64,000 nt of DNA. Source: Castor canadensis. Lineage: Eukaryota; Chordata; Mammalia; Rodentia; Castoridae. The notes under the pieces were generated by a model. It worked only from the letters and a program-made list of their open reading frames with translations, did not search any database and was not told the origin of the DNA. The stretch lies in assembly GCF_047511655.1 (NCBI RefSeq), contig NC_133390.1:119330083-119394082 (forward strand), in the 5' to 3' direction. Position 1 is the stretch's first letter, and each line of letters opens with the position of its first letter. Both the position numbers and the translations under genes were made by a program. This document shows, piece after piece, positions 48,276 through 60,084 of the stretch.

Positions 48276-50278
48276 TGAGTGGCCTGGGCCCGAACCCATT
48301 CCTTTTCTAATGAGATAAGAGTCTGGTCTAGTAGAAGCAAAATATCCTTTCATGTCAGTTGAAAGGTTTGGATCACAGAGTTAAAGGCTTGAATGTATTT
48401 GTCTGGGCATCAGTACAGCTGTTTAGGTGTTTTTAAATTTCCCTTAGATCTGATAACTGGAAGGGGACATATGATTTGTCCTCTTCCTACCATTGCCTGT
48501 TGGAGAAGGAAGCACTTGTTAAGAGGTTCTGAGTATTGGAGTGACTTAGAAGGTAGAAATTTGTATAGGGGACCTCAGTTTACTTTTTTTACTTTTATAG
48601 AAAAGGTCTAATTGGAGTATGGTATTGTAATTTAAGGAACCCTGTGAAGGCCACTTCTCTTGGTCACCCAAGGCATATTGAGGCCAGGCCTCAGTACAAA
48701 GCTCCCAACATCTACCAGCCAGAAGACTGGAAGATGCAGGTCCCATCTAAAAGAACAGAACGTTAGGATCCTGTCTTTTAGCTAACAGCAGGCAGCCTCT
48801 TTAATAAAGCCTACGTTTTTAACAAAAAAATCATTTGTAAAGTTAGAGAAGGGCATTCAGAGGGTATTTCAGGCCAATAACAGTGCCATACAGGACAACT
48901 AGTGTTAATATTTGGAGGGAAAAATTTATGCTGAGGCCAAAGGTATAGAAGATTCTAAATGAGAGATTTAGAGACCACAGTAATGTCTATTTTGTTATTT
49001 CTGGAACTATAACCTTGAGCTAACAATTGGCTTACAAGGGCTGGGTCTGATGCCCTGAGGTGTGAGGTGGGGCTAGGAGCAGGACTTGTGCAAGGCCACT
49101 CCCTCCACACACACCTGGGACAAATGACTCTGACTGCCTAGGCCTGATCCTGTGGCCTGTCACCCCTCCCCCCTTCCTGTGTACTCTGTGTGCGTTTATT
49201 CTAGGGGAAGTGGTGGTGGGCTGCAGGCATCACCACGTGTGGCTGGCAGTCCAGGATTTGCTGGATCCTCTCTATGGATTTTACTAGCTATGGCAGGTGT
49301 TTTTGCTGTGTCCAGGAGCCAGCATCCTGTGCACAGGTGTGCCTGTTTGCTTTCCTCCTCCCCTTGTGGGGGTGTAGTTAGAGCATAAGCTGCAGGTTTT
49401 TGCAAGCGCTTTTGTAAAGCAGCTGATTTAAAGTTACTTTAGACTGAGAGGCCTGGCAAACTAGTCGGAATAACTTAAGTCATAAGGTACCATGCTACAG
49501 GTTTTTCATGGGAGGCAGGGTCCCAGTAAGCCCAGGGAGGGGAAGGCAGAGACAGAGGACATGTGGTGAGACCATGGAGGAAGGAGAAAGGTGTGCTGAC
49601 ATCTCAGGTAGGGAGGGGAAGGCAGAGCCTGGAGGCATGATACATGTTTAAGGGATTAGCCATCACCTGTGTCTCCAGGTTGCTCTCATTGATTGGTACT
49701 GGCAGGCTTTCAGGAAATGAAACCTCCATTCTCCGGTCACCTAATAAAGCATGAACTCTCTCAGAGCTGGAATCGCCTTGAGGCCAGAACTGGCAAGGAG
49801 TGTCTTGCTTAACTCCATGATGGGGAAAGTTTTTCAGGAAGATAGGAGGAGATAGCTATGGTAAGCAGTGCAAGAAGTCTGCTTACATGGGGAAGGAGGA
49901 GGTATGGGAGAGGAATTGGCTGATTTAGAAACTTGTTTACAGACAGAGTCTGTGCAGGGGAACAGAAAGTACAGAGGGAGGGTTTGAAGTCAGAGAGCCG
50001 GATTTAGACGGAGGTATGAAAAGGCTTGGACATAATGGAATCTCTCCCCATCGTCCCGATTGCTCACAGTAGTTATATGTCCCATAAAAGGTTGGGATTT
50101 AAAGACCCAAAAAGGGGCCAGTGACTTTGGTTGTCTAAAGGATAAGTGGGCCAGATTTGAGTGCAAAAGCAGATCAAGTTTTTGGTTTTATATCTGGGGT
50201 CAAACCCAAGGTGTCTAAATTATTGAGGAGGCATCTCAGTGGGGAGTCAGACAGCAGAGAAGACGTAGAGGCACCCAT

Positions 50279-50746
50279 TATGAGGGACCCGGTCCCGGAA
50301 TCGGAGAGGAGGATATTATGTACTGTGAAGCATCCTTGCACAGCACAAATATCTGAAAAAAAAAAAAAAACGCAAAGCACACGTGACTCGGCCGTTGCTG
50401 AGTTCAGGTGGTTTGCAGGCCAGAGGCTGGTGGCTTGGATTACCTAGGCCTAGGTTTTGTAGGGTCCCGGACCCTGTAAAATCCAAACCCTGTGGAGAAG
50501 GGGATCCCTCTACCATCTGAGCCACCCAGAGATAGCCCAAAGCATGGGAAGCGTTCTAAAACCCAGAGACACCAAAGGGAGAGACCATAAAGGGAGCCCA
50601 AGAAGGGTAGGTGGACACACCAAAGAATGTCCGGTGTTGGATGCAAGCAAGGGCGATCGGGAGGATGAGTCCTGGCCAGTCACGTCCTTAGGGTGGTCGT
50701 GGGGCGAGTCGGAATCGGGGTCCCACAAGGATTAGTAGGGAAACCC
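50279..50746 (-). other. ERV leader between primer-binding site and gag
   Basis: Non-coding by position. It contains an A run on the + strand near 50355-50370. Open frames on both strands here are not supported by any recognised motif. A packaging signal would be expected in this area, but I cannot point to one. Confidence 0.6.
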
Positions 50747-50764
50747 GTCCGAGTCATGGCACCA
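50747..50764 (-). other. Primer-binding site, tRNA-His type
   Basis: Minus strand TGGTGCCATGACTCGGAC starts two bases after the CA end of the LTR stub. From memory, it differs by one internal base plus the last base from the His-type primer site used by HERV-H-like elements (TGGTGCCGTGACTCGGAT). Confidence 0.75.
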
Positions 50765-50766
50765 AA

Positions 50767-50874
50767 TGTAAGGAAATATAGGCCCCAAAAGTGACCACGT
50801 GGAGAGGAGTGATCTGGCCAAGAGATTCTTTATTGCCTGGTGGGAGAGGGAGAGAGCAGAGAGAGCCAAGAGAG
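50767..50874 (-). mobile_element. R-U5 stub of the ERV 5' LTR
   Basis: Only the R and U5 part of the LTR is present, colinear with 45291-45398. U3, including the TATA box, is missing. It ends at the inferred RNA start, with one extra base at 50875 (G on the minus strand) that does not match the other LTR. Confidence 0.88.
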
Positions 50875-50875
50875 C

Positions 50876-50889
50876 TCTCCTCTGCTTCT
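50876..50889. repeat. Target-site duplication of the ERV retrocopy, right copy
   Basis: Identical to 45211-45224. Satellite B continues with aacacagatgg. Confidence 0.92.
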
Positions 50890-53800
50890 AACACAGATGG
50901 ATTTCCTTAGAGAGATACATGTGTTTCTTCAACTAAGCTGAATTGTTGGATTTGCAACAAAATAAGCCTTTTCCATCTTGAAAATTTGATTTGCAGGAAG
51001 TACTCCTGGCAAAAACTAACTGTGTTCTCACGGGAAAACAATATGCTAGATGCGGCAGCTTCTTTCATAAATGTTTTCCTTTGGAGAGATACATGTCTTT
51101 CTTCAATGCAGGTGAAAAGGCCTATTTGGAGCAAACAGAGACTATTTCCACCTTTAAAGTCCATGGTTGCTGGAAGAATTCTTTTCCTAAACTAACACAA
51201 TTCTCACAGGAAACAATGTGCTAGATGCTCCTGCTTCAAACATGGATGGTTTCCTTTTGAGAAATACCTGAGTTTCTTCAATAAGCGGAATAGGTTATTT
51301 CGCATAAAATGAGACTTTTCAACCTTGAAAACTGTGATTTGCATGAATGATTCATTTCAAAAACTAATTTAACTCTCAAAGGAAACAATGTGCTAAATGC
51401 TACAGCTTCAAGCATGTGTGCTGTTCTTTGTAGAGGTACATGTATTTCTTCAGCTCGGCTGAATAGCCCTAACACAGCAAAGGCAGCCTATCTCCCCCTT
51501 GAAAGCCCTAAGGATCAGGAAGTATTCTTTTCCAAAATGAACACAGTTCTCACATGAAAACAGTGTGCATCTAATATGGATGGTTTTCTTTTGAGACATA
51601 CCTGTGTTTCTTCTACTTAGCTGAGTAGGCGTATTTGGAACAAGGTGAACCTCCTCTACTTTGAAAATTGAGATTTTCAGGGTGCATTCCTTTCCAAAAC
51701 TAACTGCATTCTCAGAGAGACACACTGTGCTAGATGTGGCAGCTTCTAACTTAGATAGTTTTCTTTGGAGAGATACATGTGTATCTTCAACTCAGCTGAA
51801 TAGGCCTATTTAGACTGAGTGCAGGCAAAATCCACTTTGAAACACCTAAGTTACAGGATGTATTCCTTTCAAAAAATAGCTCAAGTCTCACAGGGAAACA
51901 ATGTGTTCAATGCTTCTGCTTCCAACACAGATGGTTTCCTTTTGAGAAATCCATGTGTTACATCACCTTAGGGGAATAAGCCTATTTGGATAAAAACAAT
52001 CCTTTCTCCACCTTCAAAACTATGATTTGCAGGAAATATTCCTTTCAAAAAATAACTGAAGTCTCAAAAGGAAACAATGTGGTAGATGCTCCTGTGTCTA
52101 ACACAGATGGTTTTCTTTCGAGACATAAGTGTGTTTCGTCAACTCACCTGAGCAGGCATTTTTGTAAAAAAAAAATGAGCCCTTCTCCACCTTGAAAAGT
52201 ATGATTTACAGGAGTTTTCCTTCCAAAAACTATCTCAAGTCTCACAGAGCAACAATGTGCTTGAAACTCCTGCTTCTAACATGGATGGTTGTCTTTCTAG
52301 CAATGCATGTTTTTCTTCAACTTAGCTGAATAGGCCTATTTGGAACACAATGAGCCTGTCTCCATATTGAAAACTGTGATTGGCAGGATGTATTCCTTTC
52401 AAAAACTAACTCAATGCTCACCTTGAAGCAATGTTCTAGATGCCAAAGCTTCTAACACAGATGGTTGTCTTTGGAGAGATATATGGGTTTCCTCAACTAG
52501 CTCAATGGGCCTATTAGGAACAAAATGAATCTTTCTCACTCTGGAAAAGTATGATTTTCAGGAAGTATTCCTTTCAAAAACTAACTCTATTCTCACTAGG
52601 CAACCATGCGCTAGGTGTTCCTTCTTCTAACACAGAGGGTTTTCTTTCTAGAGATTGATGTGTTCCTTCAACTTAGCTTAATAGGCCTATCTAGAGTAAC
52701 TGCAGCCTATCTCCACGTGGAAAACTATGATTAACAGGAAGGATTTCTATCAAAAACTGTCTCAATTCTGATAGTGAAAGAATGTGCTTGATACTCATGC
52801 ATCTACTAGAAATTGTCTTTGGAGAGATACATGTCTTTCTTCCACTCAGCTGAATTGGCCTAGTTGGAACAAAATGAGACTTTCTTGACTTTTAAATTGA
52901 GAAGCATTCCTTTCAAAAACTAACTCAATTTAGAGGGAATGGACAATGGTCACGATGCTCCTGCTTCTGACACATGGGCTTGTTTTTGGAGAAATGCATG
53001 TGTTTCATGAACTCAAGTGTATAGGCCTGTTGAAACAAAGAGAACCTAACACCACTTTGAAAAATCCATCTTGGAGGAATTATTCCTTTGAATAACTCAG
53101 CTCTCACAGTGAAACAATGTGCTAGATGCTACAGCCTTTCACATAGATGGTTTCCTTTGGAGAGAAACATGTGTTGCTTCAACTCAGCTTAATAGGCCTA
53201 TTTGGTACAAAATGAGCCTTTCTTCACTTGAAAAAATGTGATTTTCAGGAAGTATTCCTTTCAAAAACTAACTCAATTCTCACAGGGAAGTAATGTGGTT
53301 GATACTCATGCTTCTAACACAGATGGTTTTCTTTCCAGCCCTGGACATATTTTTTCAACTTAGCTGGATAGGCCTAGTTTGAACAAACAGAAGCTCTCTC
53401 CACATTGATAAACATAAGTTGCAGAAAGTATTCCATATAAAACTAACTCAATTCTCACTGGGCAGCCATACAAAAGATTCTGCGGCTTTTAACACAGATG
53501 GTTTTCTTTCAAGAGATACATGTGTTCCTGCAGCTTAGCTCTATTGGCCTATATAGAGCAAAAGAACATGTTTTACCTTCCAACACCTAACTTGCAGGCA
53601 GTATTCTTCCCAAAGCTTACTCAATTTGCAAAGAGAAACCATGTGGTAGATGGCGCAGCTTCTAACATAAATAATTTACATTGGAGAACAAGATGGGTTT
53701 ATTCAAGTCAGCGGAATAGGCCTCTTTGGAAAAAACAGATCCTATCTCCACGTGGAAACATATAGATTGTAGGAAATATTCCTTCCAAAAACTAACTCAA

Positions 53801-54206
53801 TGCTCACAGGGAAACAAAAAGATACTAATCTTTTTAACATATACGGTTTTCTTCTGAGAGATACACATGTTTCTTCAACTTAGATGAATAGGCCACTCTG
53901 GAGCATACAATGCAAAGCTTCCCCTGAAAAAAAATGATTTTCAGGAAGTATGATTTCAAGAACTCAGTTCGGACTGGGCATCAAAGTGTTAGATGATCCA
54001 GCTTGTAACACAGGTGGTTTTTTTTTTGGAGAGATAAGTGGTTCCTTCAACTTACCTGAATAGGCCTTTTTGGAACAAAATGAGCCTTTCTCCACCTTGA
54101 CAACAGTGATTTGCAGGAAGTATTCCTTTCAAAAACTATCTCAATACTCACAGGCAAACAATGTTTTTGATGCTCCTGCATCTAACACAGATGTTTTTAT
54201 GTCGAG

Positions 54207-54243
54207 AGAACATATGTAGAACATATGTCTACATATGTTCTAC
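54207..54243. repeat. Fold-back sequence in satellite B
   Basis: An 11-bp direct repeat (agaacatatgt at 54207-54217 and 54218-54228) runs into a perfect inverted repeat with 13-bp arms, 54216-54228 and 54231-54243, and a 2-nt loop. Confidence 0.9.
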
Positions 54244-55519
54244 AACCTAGCTAAATCAGCCTATTTGAAAGAAAATGAGACTTTCTCCACATTGAAAACT
54301 AGGATTTTCAGGAACCAATCCTATAAAAAACTAACTCAATTCTCAAAGTGAAGACTGCACTTCAAGTTTCTGCTTCTAACACAGATGGTTTTCTTTGACA
54401 GATACATGTGTTCCTTCATTTACCTGAACAAGCTTATTGGAGCCAAGAGAATCTAAATCTACCTTGTATCCCCTAGGTTCTACAAAGTATTCTTTTCAAA
54501 ATGTAACTCAATTCTCACAGGGAAACAATGTGCTAGATGCTCCTGCTTATAACACAGATGGTTGTCTTTATAGACATACATCTGTATCTTCAACTTTACT
54601 GAGGAAGCCTATTTGGACCAAAGAGAGCCTATGTGCACAACTAATCTGTAGGTTGCAGAAAATATTCCTTTCACAACCTTAAAGGATTCTCACAGGGAAA
54701 AAATGGGCTAGAGTTTGCAGCTTCTAACTAGATGGTTTCCTTTGGGAAGATAAATATGTTTCTTCAACTCAGATGAAGAGGCCTTTTTGCAGGAAACAAA
54801 ACAAATATCTTGCTTGAAACACCCAAGTTACAGGCAGTATTCCTTTCAAAAACTAACTGAATTCTCCCAGGTAAACAGTGTGCAAGATGATCCAGATTCT
54901 AACATACATGGTTTTCTTTGGAGAGATACATGTGTTTCATCACCTAGGCAGGATAAGCCCATTTGGAGTAAACAGAAACAACTTCCACCTTAAAACACCT
55001 AAGTAGCAGGAAGTATTTCATTGAAAACCTTAATCAGTTCTCACAGGGAAACAATGTGCTAGATGCTGAAATTCTAACATAGTTCATTTTCTTTGCTGAG
55101 ATTTCTTCTACTGAGCAGAATAGTCCTAATAGGAGGAAACACAGCCTATCTCTACCTTGAAAACTGTGATTTTCAGGAAGTATTCCTTTCAAAAACTAAC
55201 TCAAATCTCACCTGGAAGCAAGAGACACCAGTGCTTGTAACTTAGATGGTTGTCTTTGGAGAGATGCATGTGTGTCTTCAAATAACTGAATAGGCTAATT
55301 TTGACCCAAACAGTCCTGATCTCCACCTTTAAACATCTAGATTGCATTACGTATTCCATTCAGAACTTAAAGAATTCTCACAGGGAAAAAAATGTGCTAG
55401 ATGCTACAGGTTCTACATAGGCGGTTTCCTTTGGAGAGATAACTATGCTCTTTCAACTCAGATGAAAAGGCCTATTAGGAGGAAACCAAATCAAATCTCT
55501 GGCTTAAAACACCTAAGGT

Positions 55520-57110
55520 GCAGAAAGTATTCCTTTCAGGTGCAAGATGATTCAGATTCTAACATACATGGTTTTCTCTGGAGAGATACATGTGTTTTAC
55601 TATCTCACCTGAATAGGCCCATTTGTAGTCAAAAGAGCCAACCTCCACTTTGAAACTCCCAACTGGCAGGAAGTATTTCATTGAAAACATTAATTGATTC
55701 TCACAGGGAAACAATGTGCTAGATGTTGCAGCTTCTCACATAGTTGGTTTTCTTTGCAGAGATACATGTGTTTCTTCCACTGAGCTGAATATTCCTAATA
55801 GGAGCAAACACAGCCTATCGTAACCTTGAAAACTACGAGTTGCAGGAAGTATTCCTTTCATAAACTAACTCAATTCTCACCTGGAAGCAATGTTCTAGAT
55901 ACCAATTCTTCTAACACAGATGGTTGTCTTTGGAGAGATACATGTGTTTCTTCAACTCAGCTGAATAGGCCTATTTGGAACAAAATGAGACTTTCTCGAC
56001 TTTTAAATCTGGGATGTGCAAGAAGCACTCCTTTCAAAATCGAACTCAATTAACAGGTTATTCAGAATGGTCAAGATGCTCCTGCTTATAACACACATGG
56101 TTGTTTTTGGAGAGATGCATGTGTTTCATCAACTCAGCTGAATATGCCTGTTGAAACAAAGAGAACCTAACACCACTTTGAAAATCCCATTTGAAGTAAT
56201 CATTCCTTTGCAAAACTAACTCAGCTTTCACAGGGAAACAATCTGATCAATACTACAGCCTTTAACATAGATGGTTTAATTCGGAGAGAAATATGTGTTT
56301 CTTAACTCAGCTTAATAGGCCTATTTGCTGCAAAAGGAGCCTTTCTTCACCTGAAAACCATGATTTTCAGGGAAGTATTCATTTCAAAAGCTAACATTAT
56401 TCTCACAGGGAAACAATGTGCTAGAAACTCATGCTTCTAACAAAATGATTTATTTTTAGAGCTACATGGGTTTCTTCAACTCAGCGGAATAGGCCTCTTT
56501 GGAAAAAACAGAATCTATCTCCACGTTGAAACATATAGATTGCAGGAAATATTCCTTTCAAAAACGAACTCAATGCTGACAGGGAAACAATGTGCTCCTT
56601 CTTAAACATACGGTGTTCTTATGAGAGACACAATGTTTCTTCAACTTCGCAGCATAGGTCTCCCTGGAGCATACAAAGCATAGCTTGCCCTGGCAAAAAA
56701 CAATTTGCAGGAAGTATTCTTTCAAAAACTAACTCAGTTCTGACTCAGCATCAAAGTGTTAGATGATCCAGCTTCTAGTGCAGAGGGTTTTCTTTCGAGT
56801 GACAGATGGTTCCTTCAAGTTTCTTGAAGAGGACTTTTTGGTGCAAAATTAGCCTGTCTTAAACTAGACAACAGTGATTTGCAGGACGTATTCTTTCCAA
56901 AAACTGTCTCAATACTCACAGGCCAACAATGTTCTTGGTGCTCCTCCTTTAAACACAGATGTTTTTATGTCGAGAGATACTTGTGTTTCTTCAACTTAGC
57001 TGAATTAGCCTATGTGACAGAAAATGAGCCTTTCTTTACCTTGAAAACTAGGATTTTCAGGAAGCAATGCTATCAAAAACTAACTCATTTCTCAATCTCC
57101 AACACTGTGC
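55520..57110 (+). repeat. Higher-order duplicate, copy 1
   Basis: Near-identical to 60085-61640 at an offset of 4,565 bases, with only scattered single-base differences by eye until a deletion of about 20 bases in copy 2 near 61570. Both copies share the same unusual internal loss at cctttcaggtgcaag, so that deletion is older than the duplication. Confidence 0.88.
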
Positions 57111-59237
57111 TTCATTTTTCTTTTTCTAACATACAGGGTTTTCTTCAACAGATACATGTGTCCCTTCAACTTACCTGAACAGGCATATGTGGAGGAAACA
57201 GTGCGTATTTCCACCTTGTATCCCCTAAGTTCTTCTATGTATTCTTTTTAAAATGTAAGTCAGTTCTCACAGGGAAACAATGTGCTAGGTGCTCCTGCGT
57301 ATTACTCAGAGGGTTTTCTTTATAGAGATACATCTGTATCTTCAACTTAACTGAGTGGTCCTATTTGGATCAAACAGAGCCTATATCTGCCTTTAAACAC
57401 AGAGGTTGCTGTAAGTATTCCTTTAAAAAAAAAAGGATTGATTCTCACAGGGAAAAAATCTGCTACAGGCTGCATCTTCTAACAGAGATGGTTTTCTTTG
57501 CAGAGATACATTTGTTTGTTCCACTGAGCTGAATAGTCCTAATAGGAGCAAACATAGCCTATCTCCACCTTGAAAATCATGATTTACAGTCAATATTGCT
57601 TTCAAAAACTAACTCAACTCTCACTGAGAAGCAATGTTCTTGATGCCAATGCTTGTAACACCGATGGCTGTCTTTGGGGAGATACATGTGTTTCATCAAC
57701 TCAGCTCTAAGGGGATTTTTGGAACAAAATGAGTCTTTCTCCACCTTGAAAACTATGATTTTCAGGAAGTATTCTTTTCAACAACTAACTCAATTCTCAC
57801 TAGGCAACAATGTGCTAATTGTTCCTTCTTCCAACTCAGATGGTTTTCTTTCAAGAGATTCATGTGTTCCTTCAACTTAGCTTAATAGGCTTATCTAGAG
57901 CAACTAGGGCCTATCTCCACTTTGAAAACTATGATTAACAGGAAGGATTCCTATAAAAAACTGACTCAAATATGACAGGGGAAGAGTGTGACAGACACTC
58001 ATGCTTCTACTACAAATAGTTTTATTTGGAGAGATACATGTGTTTCGTCCCCTCGGCTGAATAGGCCTAGTTGGAACAAAATGAGACGTTCTAGACTTTG
58101 AAATCTAGGATGGGTCAGAAGCACTCATTTCAAAAACTAACTCCATTCACAGGGAATAGACAATGGTCGAGATGCTCCTGCTTCTACCACAAATTTTTGT
58201 TTTTGGAGACATGCATGTGTTTCATCAACTCAACTGAATAGACCAGTTGAAACAAAGAGAACTTGACCCACTTTGAAAAACCCATCTTGGAGGAATTATT
58301 CCTTTAAATAACGAACTAAGCTACCACATGGAAACAATCTGTGTGATGCTACAGCCTGTAACATAGATGGTTTCCTTTGGAGAGAAACATGTGTTTCTTC
58401 AACTCAACTTAGTAGGCCTATTTGGTGCAAAATGAGCCTTTCTTCACCAGAAAGCTATGATTTTCAGGATATACTCCTTTCAAAAACTAACTCAATTCTC
58501 ACTGGGAAGCAATGTAATTGATACTGTTGCTTTTAACCCAGATAGTTTTCTTTCAAGAGATACATGTGTTCCTGCAACTTAGCTGAAAAGGCTTATCTAC
58601 AGCAAACAGAGGCTGTTCCACCTTCTAACACCTAACTTGCAGGCAGTGTTCTTTCCAATGCTCACTCAAGTCCCACAGGGAAACAATCTGCTAGATGCTG
58701 CAGCCTTTAACATACATGGTTTCCTTTGGAGAGAAACATGCATTTCTCCAACTCAGCTCAACAGGCCTAATTGATGCAAAATGAGCCTTTCTTCCCTGAA
58801 AACTATGACATTCTGGATGTATTCCTTGCAAAAACTACCTCAATTCTCACAGGGAAACAATGTACTAGATGCTCATGCTTCTAAAACAGATGGTTTTCTT
58901 TCCAGACATAGATATGCTCTTGCAACTTAGCAGAATAAGCCTATTTTAAGCAAACAGAGCTTATCTCCACCTTGATACACATAAGTTGCAGGAAGTATTC
59001 CTTGAAAAATTTGCTCAATTCTCACTGAGCAGCAATGCTGTAGATAATGCTGCTTTTAACACAAATGTTTTTCTTTCAAGATATACATGTGTTCCCTCAA
59101 CTTAGTTGAATAGGCTTATCTTCAGCAAACAGAGCCTGTTCCACCTTCCAACACCTAACTTGCAGGCAGTATTCTTTCCAAAGCTAACTCAATTCTCACA
59201 GGGAAACAATGTGCTAGATGCTGCAGCTTCTAACATC

Positions 59238-59261
59238 AATGATTTACTTTGGTAAATCATT
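59238..59261. repeat. Fold-back sequence in satellite B
   Basis: Perfect inverted repeat with 10-bp arms (aatgatttac and gtaaatcatt) and loop tttg. The related monomer near 63380 has ordinary satellite sequence in place of the right arm. Confidence 0.88.
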
Positions 59262-60084
59262 TCTTCAAGTCAGGGGAATAGGGCTCTTTGGATAAAAAAG
59301 ATTCTCTCTCTTCAAGTCAGGTGCTTTCTTCAAGTCAGGGGTATAGGCCTCTTTGGATAAAACAGATCCTATCTCTGCCTTGAAACATATAAATTGCAGG
59401 AAATAGTCCATTCAAAATCTTACTCAATGCTCACAAGGAAACAATGTGCTAGATACTCCTCCTTCCAACACATATGGTTTTCTTACTATAGTTACATGTG
59501 TTTCTTCAACTTAGCTTCATAGGCCTCTCTGGAGCATACAAAGCATAGCCCTCCTTGGGAAAAAACCATTTGCAGGAAGTACTCTTTCCAAAACTACCTC
59601 ACTTCTGACTGGGCATCAATGTGTTAGATGATCCAGATTCTAAAGCAGATGGTTTTCTTTCGAGAGATACATGTGTTCCTTCAATTACCTGAACAGGCCT
59701 ATGTGGAGCAAACAGAGCCTATCTCTACCTTGTGTTCTATAAGTTCTACTAAGATTTCTTTTCAAAATTTAACTCTATTCTCACAGGGAAACAATGTGCT
59801 AGATGCTCCTGCTTATAATACAAATGGTTTTCTTTATTGAGATAAATCTGCTTCTTCAACTTAACTGAGTCAGCCTATTTGGACCAAAGAGGCCTTTAAA
59901 CATGTAGGTTGCAGTACGTACTCCTTTCAAAGTCTTTAAGGATTCTCACTGGGAACAAATGTGCTAGATGCTGGAACTTATAACTAGATGGTTTCCTTTG
60001 GAGAGGTACATGTGTATCTTCAACTCAGCTGTAGAGAGCTATTTGGAGGAAAAAAACAAATCTCTGGCTTGAAACACCTGAGTT

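Larger units (their letters stand above)
47500..50278 (-). pseudogene. ERV gag remnant
   Basis: The inferred start is the ATG at 50276-50278 (minus strand), which begins MGAS, with Gly2 in the position of a myristoylation signal, as in gammaretroviral matrix proteins. The frame is lost after about 35 residues. Gag-like sequence is also readable at 48546-48746 (minus, containing GSLNYNTILQLDLF). At 47565-47606 a nucleocapsid zinc knuckle is recognisable as a 14-codon CYCGGQEGHFCREC, in which the second Cys of the C-X2-C-X4-H-X4-C pattern is replaced by Gly. Two SINEs interrupt the region at 48067-48275. Confidence 0.7.
45225..50875 (-). mobile_element. Endogenous retrovirus RNA copy inserted by L1 machinery
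   Basis: A class I (gammaretrovirus-like) ERV on the minus strand. Reading 5' to 3' on the minus strand: an R-U5 stub starting at about the transcription start (50875), a primer-binding site matching tRNA-His, broken gag, broken protease and the start of pol, a long non-coding stretch, a polypurine tract, a complete 310-bp LTR, about 57 bp of foreign flank and an A tract. A perfect 14-bp target-site duplication frames the whole. A provirus made by retroviral integrase should have two complete LTRs and a 4-6 bp duplication, so L1-mediated retroposition is the better reading. None of the genes is intact. Confidence 0.85.

Noticed and set aside
48029..48310. A 93-codon + strand frame
   Set aside because: It is the antisense of two SINEs. 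Its Tyr-rich run is the SINE tail.
50157..50447. A 96-codon + strand frame in the ERV leader
   Set aside because: It is antisense to the gag start and crosses a long A run. No motif is present.
45291..50875. Ordinary provirus with two LTRs
   Set aside because: The right LTR lacks U3, the left end has a foreign flank plus poly(A), and the target duplication is 14 bp.
59655..59675. CENP-B box candidate (ttcgagagatacatg and similar)
   Set aside because: Only the TTCG and central A of the core fit. The CGGG half is missing, and most monomers have tttgg in place of tttcg.
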